Origin: Muscardinus avellanarius | Taxonomy: Eukaryota; Chordata; Mammalia; Rodentia; Gliridae | Reading direction: 5' to 3' | Length of the DNA stretch: 64,000 nucleotides | Assembly: GCA_963383645.1 (NCBI GenBank) | Contig: OY726565.1 | Coordinates: 37,553,529-37,617,528, forward strand | In this document: piece after piece, positions 1 through 10,676 of the stretch | Layout of the letters: each line of letters opens with the position of its first letter | Numbering within the stretch: the first letter of the stretch is position 1 | Translations under genes and position numbers: made by a program | Notes under the pieces: generated by a model | Seen by the model: the letters and a program-made list of their open reading frames with translations, nothing else | What the model was told of the DNA's origin: nothing | Databases searched by the model: none

Positions 1-392
1 TGTTATGTGTGATTGACCTAGAGATACTCTACTGCTGAGTTATACCCCCAACTTTTTTGTGTGTGGTACTAGGAATGGAACTCATGGGCATTCTACCCCT
101 GAGCCAAACCCCCAGCCCTATTTTTTATTCTTCATTTTAAAACAGGGTCTGAGTTGCAAAGGGCCTCACTAAGTAGTAGCTGAGGCTGTCTGCAAACCTC
201 GATCCTCAGCTCTACCTCCCGAATGCTGGGATTACAAACATGTGCCACCATGCCCAGCTAACCACAACTATTTTATTTTTAATTCTGAAACAGGTTTCAC
301 TAAGTTACCACATGCAGGTTTGAACCCACAAAAATCCTCCTGTCTTAGCCTGCCAAGTGTCAGAACATAGGCATGTGCTACTGGGTCTGGTT
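1..392 (-). mobile_element. Three B1-dID SINE pieces (1-50, 51-259, 270-392)
   Basis: 1-50 is the ID half of an element cut by the next; 51-259 is a complete minus copy ending CCATGCCCAGCTA; 270-392 is a B1 half without its ID part. Confidence 0.85.
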
Positions 393-601
393 CACTACAG
401 TTCTTTAATATATTCTTTTTTCATACACTGAGCTGGCATAATAAAAGTTATATATCGAAAGATTTTCTAATTTGATAGTTATATGTATCTTCCTGTAGTG
501 AATCTGTCACTACTATGAATGTTATGTTATAAAATTTTTATCCACTAACTTTTAATGGTGAGAAGTTATTATATACCTTTTTCTTTTCTCCTTTGTCTTT
601 T

Positions 602-670
602 GCAGTGCTGGGGATTGAACCTAGAATCTCACATATGCTAAGCAAGCATTCTACCACTACACCAATTTTG
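602..670 (-). mobile_element. ID element
   Basis: GGGGATTGAACCTAGAATCTC...ATGCTAAGCAAGCATTCTAC is an ID unit in reverse that retains the GCTTGCTTAGCAT anticodon-arm region missing from the composite SINEs. Confidence 0.75.
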
Positions 671-784
671 AAATAATTTTGATATTCTATTCGTTTAACC
701 TACAAATTTTAATTATTTTAGGTTAGCCATGGCAATGGAATTTTGGGCCTTATAACTGCAATAATGAATAGCTTATATACTTAC

Positions 785-955
785 AATTACAGGCTCTACT
801 AGTAGTCGGAATAATGTTCCTACTCGTATACTTCGGCAATTTAAAATGACACTTTCAAAGGAATTTTGGCAGCTCAAAGATACAGAATCAACTAATGTTT
901 CTTGAGAACTCATTTTACGACGTTTTATAGGTGTACTAATGATAGAATTGCCAAA
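785..955 (-). CDS. SENP6: SENP6 exon h (171 nt), start of conserved core
   Basis: The acceptor is TTTTTCAG at 956-957 and the donor is GTAAGT at 779-784. It encodes 57 codons: [40 protein letters not shown] and [17 protein letters not shown]. From [15 protein letters not shown] onward the sequence belongs to the conserved region that precedes the split protease domain. It is the last SENP6 exon before the window edge; the next (starting near FCLDFIKIQL in the family) would lie at coordinates below 1. Phase 0 at both ends. Confidence 0.95.
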
Positions 956-1132
956 CTGAAAAAGAAAAGAAAATTTTCACTTAGTAAGTTGCCATAACAA
1001 GGATATAAACTATGTACACATACACAAAGGAAACCCAAGATGGAAATATAATTATTGACAACATAAACATGTTATTTTCAACAGTAGCAGACAAAATAAA
1101 AATTTGCGGCTTAGATACAAATCCCTTCTACT

Positions 1133-1332
1133 AGCCGGGCGTGGTGGTGCATGCTTGTCATTCCAGTACTTAGGAGGCTGAGACAGGAGGATCTCACACG
1201 TTTGAAACTAGCTTCAGCTACTTAGTTCGTGAGGCTCTCAGCAACTTAGTGAGACCCTGTTTCCAAATAAAACATAAAATAGGTTCTGGAGTGTAGCCCT
1301 GAGGTAGAAAGCCCCTGGAATCCATCCTCATC

Positions 1333-1366
<34 letters not shown>
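1133..1366 (+). mobile_element. B1-dID SINE, type 2, (CA)n tail
   Basis: Complete; tail has become a 33-bp (CA)n run (1334-1366). Confidence 0.9.
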
Positions 1367-1368
<2 letters not shown>

Positions 1369-1429
1369 TTTAAAAAAAATCCCCTCTACTTTAGCTTCAC
1401 TTAATCCACTATTTGAAATTCATGTATTG

Positions 1430-1632
1430 TATAAGAAATGGCACCTGAGAATCAATGTTCTTGGGTTCATATATTAGTCAAACAACTTTAATAATCTGGT
1501 GTTGTAAAACTTAGTAAATTCCTTTAAGTTTCTGTTTCCTAAACATAAAAAGATCTGCTCAAAAATTAATATATATAAGCAGCTTAGGAGAATGCTTCAT
1601 GCACAATAAAATGCTGAATAAAATTAAATTTG
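1430..1632 (+). mobile_element. Diverged MIR-like fragment
   Basis: TTAGTAAATTCCTTTAAGTT then TCTGTTTCCTAAACATAAA resembles the MIR stretch around 'cttaacctct...tttcctcatctgtaaa'. Weak. Confidence 0.45.
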
Positions 1633-1636
1633 TAAA

Positions 1637-1850
1637 GCTGGGTATAGTGTCACACACTTGTAATCCCAGTATTTTGGAGGCTGAGACAGAAGGATCGTGC
1701 AGTTCGAAGCCAGCCTTAGCTACTCAGTGAGGCCCTTTGCAACTCAGTGGGACCCTCTTTCAAAATAAAATAATAAAAAATCAGGTTGGGGATATAGCTC
1801 TGGTAGGCAGAATGCCTCGGGTTCCATCCCCAGTAATGAAAAAAAAAAAA
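1637..1850 (+). mobile_element. B1-dID SINE
   Basis: Complete, ends CCATCCCCAGTAATG plus A-run. Confidence 0.9.
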
Positions 1851-1917
1851 TTAAGTTTGTAATAGTGGAAATAGTTAATACTCAAATTAAATAATTGATT
1901 CTTAGAAAACAGGTAAT

Positions 1918-2141
1918 TAGCCGGGCGTGGTGGCACAGGCTTGTAATCCCCGCGCTTGGGAGGCAGAGACAGGAGGATCGCGCAGGTTCGAAGCCAGCTG
2001 CGCGTGCTGGCTTAAGAGACCCCGTTTCAAAAAAAAAAAAAAAAAAAAAAAAGTAAAAATAGGTCTGGGAGTGTAGCCCGGAGGTAGAAGGGCTTCCAGG
2101 AACCCCAGTACCACCAAAAAAAAAAAAAAAAAAAAAAAAGA
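1918..2141 (+). mobile_element. B1-dID SINE, type 3
   Basis: Has the CG-rich centre (AGCTGCGCGTGCTGGCTTAAG) and the GGGCTTCCAGGAACCCCAGT end; two A-runs, one in the middle. Confidence 0.95.
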
Positions 2142-2311
2142 AAAAAAGAAAAGAAAAAAGAAAACAGGTAAATAGGGAATAGTTTTTTGTATTTCAAAAC
2201 GATAAAAAAATGCTTTATATATTTACATATTTTACTTGATCTGTCAAGTTGTAATTTCAGTTCCTTCTCAATGTAAATCACGCACATAAATAAAACATTT
2301 TCAATGTCTGT

Positions 2312-2532
2312 AATTTTTTTTTTTTTTGGTGATGGCACTGAGGGTGGAACCCAGGGGCTTTTCTACCTCTGGGCTATACTCCCAGACCTACTTTCTATTT
2401 TATTTGGAAACAGGGTCTCACTAAATGCTGAGAGCCTCACTAAGTAGGTAAGGCTGGCTTTGAACCTGTGCGATCCTTCTGTCTCAGCCTCTTAAGCACT
2501 GGAATTAAAAACATGCGCCACCACACCCGGCC
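2312..2532 (-). mobile_element. B1-dID SINE, type 2
   Basis: T-run, GAACCCAGGGGCTTTTCTAC and CCACCACACCCGGCC. Confidence 0.9.
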
Positions 2533-2562
2533 TGTCTGTAATTTTAATTAAAAGTGAATTCA

Positions 2563-2755
2563 GTGTATCTTATCAAAAATGCTTGAGATGAGAAATGTTT
2601 CAGATTTGAGGATTTTTTTGGATTTTGGAATATTGCATAGATATTACTAATTGAACATTTTTAATCCAAAAATCCAAAACTTTTTGAGCATCATGACAGC
2701 ACACAAAAAGTTTCAGACTTTGGAACATTTAAGACTTGGGAGTTATGGATTACAG
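2563..2755 (-). mobile_element. DNA-transposon fossil, internally deleted copy
   Basis: Ends carry inverted copies of a TTTNGGATTTTGGA-type terminus (CAGATTTGAGGATTTTTTTGG at the left; ATCCAAAAATCCAAAAC and GACTTTGGAACATTTAAG at the right). Same family as 9658-10180, lacking most of its interior. Confidence 0.5.
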
Positions 2756-2994
2756 ACCTACAATCTGTAGTAATTTTATTATTCTTATCACAAAGATAAA
2801 ACATGATATTGACAGAAAATGAGAGGGGAAAATATCTACTGCATAGAGATAGGTACTCTTTCCATTATGTTTCTGGTGATTTATGATTTATGTCGTAAGA
2901 AATAACAGAATGGCAAGGAAACCCCAAAGACTCTACCAAACAACTCTTAACAAGCAAGCTTAGTGATACTGCAGGATACAAAATCAACATATAT

Positions 2995-3198
2995 AGCTGG
3001 GCATGGTTGCACACGCTTGTAATCCCCGCGCTTGGGAGGCAGATACCGGATCACGCAGGTTTGAAACCAGCCGCGCTGGCTTAAGAGACCCTGCTTCCAA
3101 ATATAAACTATAAAAATAGGTCTGGGAGTGTAACCTGGAGGTAGAAGGGCTTCCAGGAAGCCCAGTACCACCAAAAAAAAAAAAAAAAAAAAAAAAAA
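2995..3198 (+). mobile_element. B1-dID SINE, type 3, inside L1
   Basis: Flanked by AAAATCAACATATATA on both sides. Confidence 0.95.
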
Positions 3199-3380
3199 CA
3201 ACCCAAAAAAAAAAAAAACCCAAAAAACAAAATCAACATATATAAAACATTATACCAATAGTGAATTATCTAAAATAGGAATCAAGAAAGCAATCTCACC
3301 TATAGTAGCAAATAAACAAACCCAAGAATAAACTTAAAGAGGTGAAAAATTGCTGTGCTGAAAACTCAAAAACACTGGTG

Positions 3381-3475
3381 AGCTGGGCATGGTGATGCAC
3401 ACCTGTAATCTCCCCACTTGGGAGGCTGAGACAGGAGGATCACAGCTTCTAAGCTGTCACTCAGCAAACAAAAAA
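3381..3475 (+). mobile_element. B1-dID SINE, 3'-truncated
   Basis: B1 half only, ending CACTCAGCAAACAAAAAAAC-like; AAAACACT flanks both sides. Confidence 0.75.
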
Positions 3476-3501
3476 ACACTAATATAAAAAAGACAACACA
3501 C

Positions 3502-4443
3502 GACTTCCGGGAAGATGGCGACGAGAAAAGCGGGGCTTACAAGCCCCGCTAACAACCAATCTCTATTACCACAAAATTAGTGCCTTTCATAGCCAGAAAA
3601 CACCATCAGCAGAGAAACAAAAAATGCAAATACAAAGGACAGAGAAAAAGAGGCCTGGAAAAATGAGACACCAGAAAGAAACCAGACCGCAGTGCTGCGG
3701 CCGGAGCCACGGCGCAGAGTGCCGCGTGCTCCATCTTCCCTCGCAGCACCAGGCTCCAGGGAGGAGGGGAACTCAGGACGGAGCTGAGAGCCACAGAGGA
3801 GATACGCCGGCCTCACACCCGAGGACGCAGCAGCAGCACCTTACTGCCGGCAGCAACAAGTTCACCGGACAGCACCAGACCAACGCACTCAACAGCCCAC
3901 CAGGCTTCAGAGAGGAGCGGCGAAATTCGGCAGATTTTTCTGTGCAAGGAGCGTCTAAAGCTCCCAGGGGCTGGGCTCAGCAAACCCTGCAGGGACTCAT
4001 AGCGGAGCTCAAAGACAGAGAAAAAATCCGCCAGCCTCATGGCCGAGGGCATAACAGCAGCGCCATATTGTCACCAGCGTCAGCAGCAGCGAAGTCATCG
4101 AGTCCACAACAGCTCTATCAGCGCACTCAACAACAGTGAGTCAAATTGCAGCCCCTGGATGAGAAATCCCAGCATTGCACTCCCAGGGACTTGACCCAGT
4201 GGGGGAGTAGCGGTGGCAGAGATATCACACCATTGTCACAACTCCCCACAGGAGAACGCCCAGCCTGGCACCCCCCATGGTCTAAAGCAGCCTCGATTGA
4301 TTCCCTGGGTCTGAGACTTTGTGATACAACCCAGTAAAGGAGTCATGGTGACTGAGATACCACAGACTCGAGATCCAGAGCACCTTAAGTGAAGTCGTAG
4401 TGACCCAGAGAAGAACCTAGAGAAGGCACAAACTTCCGAAATC
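3502..4443 (+). promoter_or_regulatory. L1 5'UTR / internal promoter
   Basis: Starts right after the target duplication, so the element's 5' end is intact. AAGATGGCG at 3512-3520 is a YY1-type site in the position where L1 promoters carry one. A perfect 10-bp inverted repeat (AGCGGGGCTT at 3529-3538, AAGCCCCGCT at 3541-3550) follows. A 171-codon open frame at 3624-4139 (start MQIQRTEKKR, Gln/Ser-rich end) has no family I recognise and is probably incidental to the GC-rich leader. Confidence 0.6.
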
Positions 4444-5289
4444 ATGGGAAAGAGGAATAACAATGGAGCAATGGATGCCCACAACCCCACAACTTCAGAA
4501 CCTGATAAAACAGAAATTCAGAGATTTCTAGAAGATCAAATCAGGAAAATAACTGTAGAAATAATAGAGGTGTTTCGAAAAGAATTCAGAGAGAGCCAAA
4601 AAGAGATAAAGGATACAATTAATGAAGTAAAGGGCTCAATTCAAAGTACAGACAACCGATTAGACCACATGGAGAATAGAATCTCGCTCTTAGAAGATGA
4701 GCAATCCAAAAATGAACGCATAGTTTCTAATCTAGAAAAAAATATCTGACAGCAGGAATCTGACATTGAAGAAATATGGGCCCATTTTAAGAGAGCTAAC
4801 CTAAGAATAAATGGAATAGAGGAGGGAAAAGAAAGTGAAACCAAAGGGATCAACAATCTCTTCAAGGAAGTAATAGCAGAAAATTTTCCAAACACAGAGC
4901 AAGAGGTCAAAACACAGGCCCAGGAAACTAATAGAACTCCCTTTAGACAGGATCAGAGAAGAGGATCCCCACGCCACATAATTGTCAAAATGACCAATGT
5001 GGAAGCCAAGCAGAGAATCTTAAAGGCAACAAAAGCAAAGGGCCAAGTGACATTCAGAGGCAAACCAATTAGAATCACTGCAGACTTCCCAAACCAAGTT
5101 ATGAGAGCCAGAAGGGCTTGGAGTAACATATTCCCAATTTTGAAAAAAAACAACTTCCAGCCAAAAATTTCCTACCCAGCAAAACTTTCTATCAAATTAG
5201 ATGGAGAAATAAGAAGCTTCCATGACAAACAGAAACTGAAGGAATTTGTGTCTTCAAAACCAGTGCTAGAGAAAACACTCAGAGATTAA
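4444..5289 (+). pseudogene. L1 ORF1 with one in-frame stop
   Basis: The frame from ATG 4444 to TAA 5287-5289 is 281 codons with a single internal TGA at 4747-4749 and no frameshift. N-terminal part: basic start (MGKRNNNG) and a long heptad-rich coiled coil (about residues 15-115, ending SLLEDEQSKNERIVSNLEKN). Middle: NLRINGIEEGKE and HIIVKM, matching the RNA-recognition fold of L1 ORF1p. C-terminal part: ITADFPNQVMRARRAW and FQPKISYPAKLSI. These are hallmarks of the nucleic-acid chaperone that coats L1 RNA. The length is a little under the ~300-370 residues usual in mammals. The near-intact frame suggests insertion far later than the surrounding L1. Confidence 0.85.
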
Positions 5290-5385
5290 CTACAAAGAAA
5301 TAGGTAATACACACCAGAACCAGAGAAACAAGATTTTGCATCCAACAGACAACTAAGATTGGTTGTCTGTGGAGATTCATTATTT

Positions 5386-6065
5386 ATGTTAGTCTTTTAC
5401 CTATTTATAAATCGTATTGTTTGCTTTCATTGTTGGTAATTTTTAGGATTTCTAGTTGGAATATTAATATACCTTCAGATATAGCATTTGGAAATATTTT
5501 ATCCCATTCTATCAGTAACTTTTAACTCTGTTTACATTGTCTTTGGATATACAATATTTTTTTATTTTTTAGGGAGTTTGTTTACCCTTTTATTGCCTGT
5601 GCCATTGAAATCATATCCAAGAAATCACTGCCAATTTTAATGTTGTGAGGTTTTATGACCCAGATTTTCTTCTAAACATTTATAGTCTTAAGATTTATAT
5701 TTAGGTGTCTTATCTATTTTGAGTTAATATTTGTATATGGTGTTAGGTAAGGGTCCAATTTTATTCTTTTTCATGCAATTATTATCTTTCAACAATATTT
5801 AGTTAAAGGATTATTATTTCTTCCACCAAATGTTCGTGGAAACCTTGTCAAAAATAACTTGACAATATAGGGAAGAATTTATCTCTAGGCTTTTATTTAA
5901 CTCCAATGGTTTATATATCTGCCTTTAGAACAGTACTACACTGTTTCAATCATTGTAGCTTTATAAGGTTTGAAATCAGAAAATATACATCTTCTAGCTT
6001 TGTTTTTTTCCAAGATCATTTTGGGTATCTAGAGTCCATATGCCATATTAGGAAATATTTTTTTC
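5386..6065 (-). mobile_element. L1 ORF2 fragment in antisense
   Basis: On the minus strand the order is L1 ORF2 C-terminal: GCAGATATATAAACCATTGG, TTTTTGACAAGG, TTGGACCCTTACCTAACACC, TTAACTCAAAATAGATAAGA. Broken by stops. It lies inside the span bounded by the younger L1's target duplication, so it was either carried in by that insertion event or is an inverted part of it. Confidence 0.75.
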
Positions 6066-6443
6066 TGAAAAATAAATAAATAAATGTATGATAGTTTCAC
6101 CTAATAAAAAAGAAAGAAAAAATATTCTCTGGTAAGAAAGAAAGCAAAAAGAAATATTGAAATGTTATCTTTAAGTCATCAAAAGCTTGGTATCAGACAA
6201 ATGAAACTGTTATGTGAAATTATCATTGTTAATTTTGGATAAATTGCTATAATACTAGATGTCAACCACTAAGCCAAGCATGGGAAGGAGGGATGGGGAG
6301 GAAACAGGGTGGGAATCGGGTAGGGGCTAACTGGGCAATGTGTGCATGTATGTCTACAAAAGATTTTTTATCCCATTATGATGTATGAATATAGTGCACC
6401 AATAAAAAAAATTAAAAAAAAACTAACAACAAAAAAAAGACAA

Positions 6444-6639
6444 GGCCGGGCGTGGTGGCGCACGCTTGTAATCCCCGCACTTGGGAGGCGGAGACAGGAG
6501 GATCGCGCAGGTTCGAAGCCAGCCGTGCTGGCGTAAGAGACCCTGTTTCAAAAATATAAAATAGGTCTGGGAGTGTAGCCCGGAGGTAGAAGGGCTTCCA
6601 GGAACCCCAGTACCACCAAAAAAAAAAAAAAAAAAAAAA
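6444..6639 (+). mobile_element. B1-dID SINE, type 3, at the L1 A tail
   Basis: Inserted exactly at the 3' target duplication of the younger L1; AAAAAAAGACAA repeats on both sides. Confidence 0.95.
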
Positions 6640-7109
6640 GACAACACACACACAGACTATTCATGAATTGGAAGAATCAATATTGTTAGCGTTCATGCTA
6701 ACCAAAGTGATGTATAGATTCAATGGAATAACTATCAAAGTATAAACATTCTTCATAGAGTTAGGAAAAAAATCATAAAATTTTTATGAAGCTATAAAAA
6801 CCTATGAAGAGTCAAATCAATTTAAGCAAAAAAGTATGCAAGGAAAAAAAGAGGCCTTATACTATCTGACTTCAAAGCTATAGTAATTAGACAGCATGGT
6901 ATTGGCATGAATACAGATACATGGACCAATGTGACAGAATCCAGAGCTTATGAACAAACTCATGCTTCTAATTACTGGCAACTGATTTTTGAGAAAAATT
7001 CTAAGAACACACAATGGAAGAAGGACAATCTTTTCAATAAATGGTGCTAGAGAAATTGAATATCTACTTGCAGAAGAATGAGACTAGACTGCCATTTCTC
7101 AATATATAC

Positions 7110-7330
7110 AGCTGGGTGTGGTGGCACACACCTGTAATTCTGGAACTTGGGAGGCTGAGACTAGAGGATCACAGGTTTGAGGCCAGCCCCAAGAACTTAA
7201 GAGTGGGTCTTCACCAACTTAGTAAGACCTTGGCTTCAAAATAAAAAACAACTGGGTCGGGGTATAGCTCAGAGGGCCCCTGGGTACAATTCTTAACAAA
7301 ACACACAGACACACACAGACACATACACAC
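7110..7330 (+). mobile_element. B1-dID SINE in old L1
   Basis: Complete, tail CACACAGACACACACAGACA. Confidence 0.85.
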
Positions 7331-7605
7331 ACCTTTCTCTCTGTCTCATCATATACAAAAATCAACTGAAATGTACTAGAGACTTAAATAAAAGGCTTTA
7401 ATCTATGAAACTAGCTTATAGCCTAAATATAAGGCTTTAAACTATGAAACTAGATATTTCTCAAAGGAGACATGAATGGCTAACAGGTACATGAAAATAT
7501 GTACAACATTACTAGTCATTGGGGAAAACCAGATCAAAACCATTAGATACTACCCTCAGTGCAGTATGAGTGAAAATGATCAAAAAGACTTAAAAGGTAA
7601 TAAGT

Positions 7606-7786
7606 ATGCCAGGCACAATGGCATATGCCTATAATCTAATCCCAGTACTTGGGAGTCTGAGACAGGAAGATGTAGATTCAAGGCCAGCCTCAGTAACTTA
7701 GCAAGACTCTGATTCAAAAGAAAAAAATACAATAGGGCTCAGGGTATAGCTCAGAGGTAGAGTGACCCTGGGTTCATTCCTTAGTA

Positions 7787-7827
<41 letters not shown>
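7606..7827 (+). mobile_element. B1-dID SINE in old L1, (AC)n tail
   Basis: ID half GGTATAGCTCAGAGGTAGAG then TTAGTACC and a 40-bp (AC)n. Confidence 0.85.
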
Positions 7828-7829
<2 letters not shown>

Positions 7830-9056
7830 AAATGCTAGTGAACATGTGGAGAAAAGGGAACCCTGTACACTGCTAGTAGGAATATAAATTAGTACAGTCA
7901 TTATGGAAATATTGTGGCAGATTCTCAAAACACTAAAAATAGAACTACCAATTCTCTAGGAAATCTCACCATCAGGTACATATCCAAAGGAAATAAAATC
8001 AGTATGTTGAAGAGACATCTACATCCCCATATGCACTGTAGTATTATTCACAATAGTCAAAAAATGGAAACAATCTAATCAGTGTCTATCAACTGATGTG
8101 CAGATAATGAAAATAAGGTAGACATACATAATGAACAATTATCCAGCCACAATAAAAGAACAAAATTCTGCCATTTACAAGAACATGGATGGAACTGGCT
8201 ATCAGTATGTTAAATAAAACAGGCCAGGCACATAAAGACAAGTACCAAAGAATCTCACTCAGGTGGAACATAAAAAAATTAATCTCACAAAAGATGAGAA
8301 TAAACTGATAGTTACTAGAAACTGGGGAGGTGCATGTATGTCTCCACCATCTTTTAACTCATCAAGATGTATGACTACAATGCACCAATAAAAAATTTTA
8401 AAAAAGGAGCGACTGGGGTGGGGGAAGGTTGGATAATGGGTACTATGTTATACTTACAAAAAAGAAAAGGTCAGGTGTGATATTGTATAGTAGAGTAAGT
8501 ACAAAAAATGATAAAGTATTGCACATTTCAAAAAGCTAGTAGTAACTCAAGTTTTCACCATAAAAAATAATAAATGTTGGAGGGGATAGATATGCTTACC
8601 TGACTTAAACATTGTACAAATGTACAATGTACAAAAGTAGTAAAGTATCAGATAGTGCCTTATTACTATGTATAATTTTTATGTTTTTTGTATCAGTTAA
8701 GAAATAAATAAAAGGGAATAAAACAAAATGCGATTATCAAATATATTATTTTGCAAATTGCTTTTTCGGGTTTAATAATATTTACTATTATAATTTTCAT
8801 TAATATATTCCCAAATTCAACCAGGGGCATTCTTGGTCTTCCTAAGTTGCTGAGAGCTTTGAAATCATGGATTCTTGCCTGAAGTATATACTATTATATA
8901 CTGATTCTGTACTAAATTTCCATGTCTATTTAATATATATTCACATTTTGTTGTTCTTAATTTTTACTTACTAATTTATCATTTTCATCTCATAGTTTAC
9001 TATCTGGATCTTGTCCCCTTTATTCTTATCAATTGTTCATTATTTTTTTACCCACT

Positions 9057-9256
9057 TTTTTTTTTTTTTTTGGTGGTACTGGGGTTCCTGGAAGCCCTTC
9101 TACCTCCGGGCTACACTCCCAGACCTCTTTTTACATTTTATATTTGGAAACAGGGTCTCCTAAGCCAGCGCGCGCGGCTGGCTTCGAACCTGCGCAATCC
9201 TCCTGTCTCTGCCTCTCAAGCGCGGGGATTACAAGCGTGCGCCACCACGCCCGGCT
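9057..9256 (-). mobile_element. B1-dID SINE, type 3
   Basis: Flanked by CCCACTTTT copies (9051 and 9258); GCCAGCGCGCGCGGCTGGC marks the subfamily. Confidence 0.95.
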
Positions 9257-9460
9257 ACCCACTTTTAAAAGTAGTCTATTATAGACATTATTTTATCATC
9301 TGCAATACATATATTTCCCTTTAGACCTTTTGTTTATAAATTTGTTATTTATGTTAGCTTTTTTACATGTGAACACTTTGAAATTTTCAAATAGTAAAAT
9401 ATAAGATAAAATATAACCAAATTATAAAATACAAGTTAAAATAATTTCTACTAGTCTACT

Positions 9461-9462
<2 letters not shown>

Positions 9463-9497
<35 letters not shown>

Positions 9498-9611
9498 GCG
9501 GGTCTGGGGATGGAACCCAGGGGCATTTGACCTCCGGGCTACACCCCCTGCCCTATTTTTTATTCTTTATTTTGAAACCGGGTCTCACTGAGTTGCAGAG
9601 GGCCTCACTAA
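9463..9611 (-). mobile_element. B1-dID SINE, type 1, 5'-truncated
   Basis: Flanked by TCTACTAGATTTT-like copies; lacks the B1 start. Confidence 0.85.
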
Positions 9612-9657
9612 TCTACTGGTCTACTAGATTTTATAAGAAACCACCTAATTTACACAA

Positions 9658-10180
9658 GGTCAGCATTCCTAATTTGAAATCTTAAATGCTCCAAAATCTG
9701 AATTTTTTTTAACATCAACATAATGCTTTAAGTGGAAGATTCCACACCTGACCTCCAGTGATGTGTTAGAATGAAAATGAGGTACAATGACAATACTGTG
9801 TAAATCTACGCATAAGATGATGTGTGTATATAATACAGGAATAGATTTCTCTATCTCTCTCTTTATTTGTGGGTCTGAAGATATAACCCAGGGGCATTCG
9901 ACCTCTGAGCTACACCTCCTGCCCTATTTTTTATTCTTTATTTTGAAACAGGGTTTCACTAAGTTGCAGAGGGCCTCACTAAGTAGCTAAGGCTGTCTGG
10001 GAACTGAGATCCTCCTGTCAAAGCCTCCCAAATGCTGGGACTACTAGCGTGCGCCACCACGCCAGGCTCATTTCTCCTCTTTATACTTGGCTTCCATCAC
10101 AAGAAATCTCATTATACATATGCAAACATTCCAAAATCCAAAACATTTCTGAAATGCAGAACACTCTGGTCTGTGACATT
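9658..10180 (+). mobile_element. DNA-transposon fossil with nested SINE
   Basis: Left part 9658-9867 has CATTCCTAATTTGAAATC and CTCCAAAATCTGAA, then GTGGAAGATTCCACACCTGA; right part 10069-10180 has TATGCAAACATTCCAAAATC and ends near AGAACACTCTGG. This is the order of a widespread mammalian non-autonomous element whose inverted ends are rich in CCAAAATCCGAA. A SINE occupies 9868-10068. Confidence 0.6.
9868..10068 (-). mobile_element. B1-dID SINE inside DNA transposon
   Basis: GAAGATATAACCCAGGGGCA to CCACCACGCCAGGCT. Confidence 0.9.
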
Positions 10181-10446
10181 TTAGACAAGTGTTATTCAAC
10201 CTATATTGACATTTTGGTGTAAGGACAATATTTTTCTTGTTGATTTTGACACTGAGGCCTTTAGGCAATAGAATTTTTTTATATACAGTTTAATGTTCTT
10301 CAAAAATAATCCTTCAGGTAGCATTTAAGCACCAACTAATAAATAATTCCTCTTTTTCTCCTATTGTAACTATCAAATTGTCCTCCAGAAAATATTTACA
10401 CCAGAAATGTGAGACTTTAAACAAATGTTAGCAACATGAAAAGTAC

Positions 10447-10676
10447 CTGGTCTTTCATTCTTGCTTTCCTCGGCAGTGTGGCTGCACTTAGCTCTGAATC
10501 TGCTGGAGTGCTTCTTAGGTCCTGCTCTGTTCTACAGGTGTTTTCGTTTATTGCTGCTTCCACCTTCCCCGTGGAAGGTGCAGGAGAAGAGCACGCTGAG
10601 TCAGCGGGCAGAGGAGAGCCACTCTCTCTTCTGTTAGTCCTGTCGCTCTCATCGTCGTCATCACTGGACAAGATGA
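10447..10676 (-). CDS. SENP6: SENP6 exon g (230 nt), acidic SIM and Ser/Pro linker
   Basis: The acceptor is ATTCTTTTAG at 10677-10678 and the donor is GTACTT at 10441-10446 (weaker than the others). Joined to exon f it starts [11 protein letters not shown], a textbook SUMO-interaction motif: aliphatic core followed by serines and acids. It continues [20 protein letters not shown], then [20 protein letters not shown] and ends [11 protein letters not shown] in phase 0. CpG content is higher than in the other exons. The linker part varies in the family whereas both ends are conserved. Confidence 0.95.

Larger units (their letters stand above)
1..778 (-). other. SENP6 intron after exon h (partial)
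   Basis: Begins with the donor of exon h. Holds minus-strand SINE pieces at 1-50, 51-259 and 270-392, an ID-type piece at 602-670 and otherwise AT-rich sequence with nothing recognisable. Confidence 0.85.
3502..6430 (+). mobile_element. Younger L1 with complete 5' end, ORF1 and 3' tail but no sense ORF2
   Basis: Flanked by a 16-bp duplication AAAAAAGACAACACAC (3486-3501 and 6634-6649; a type-3 SINE then landed in the A tail). It begins GACTTCCGGGAAGATGGCGA, and a GC-richer 5'UTR runs to 4443. ORF1 is at 4444-5289. At about 5360 the sense L1 stops and 5386-6065 is L1 ORF2 sequence in the opposite orientation. About 6240-6430 is an L1 3' tail in plus orientation (GTGCACCAATAAAA and A-run). The switch point carries a short inverted repeat (ACAGACAAC at 5345-5353, GTTGTCTGT at 5362-5370). 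Confidence 0.7.
2906..8415 (+). mobile_element. Old L1, ORF2 C-terminal part to 3' end, dismembered
   Basis: Segments 2906-2996, 3225-3380, 3476-3501 and 6640-8415 read in order as the L1 ORF2 C-terminal region and 3' end (GGATACAAAATCAACA, then AATTGGAAGAATCAATATTG, AATAAATGGTGCT). It ends near ATGCACCAATAAAAAATTTT. Insertions into it: type-3 SINE at 2995-3198 with duplicated AAAATCAACATATATA, a SINE at 3381-3475, a younger L1 at 3502-6430, and SINEs at 7110 and 7606. Many stops; no coding capacity. Confidence 0.8.
958..10440 (-). other. SENP6 intron g-h (9.5 kb)
   Basis: Carries an old L1 (about 2906-8415) disrupted by a younger L1 (3502-6430) and SINEs, a DNA-transposon fossil present as two copies (2563-2755 and 9658-10180), a MIR-like piece near 1430-1630 and about ten SINEs. 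The stretch 8420-9050 is AT-rich and unassigned. Confidence 0.85.
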
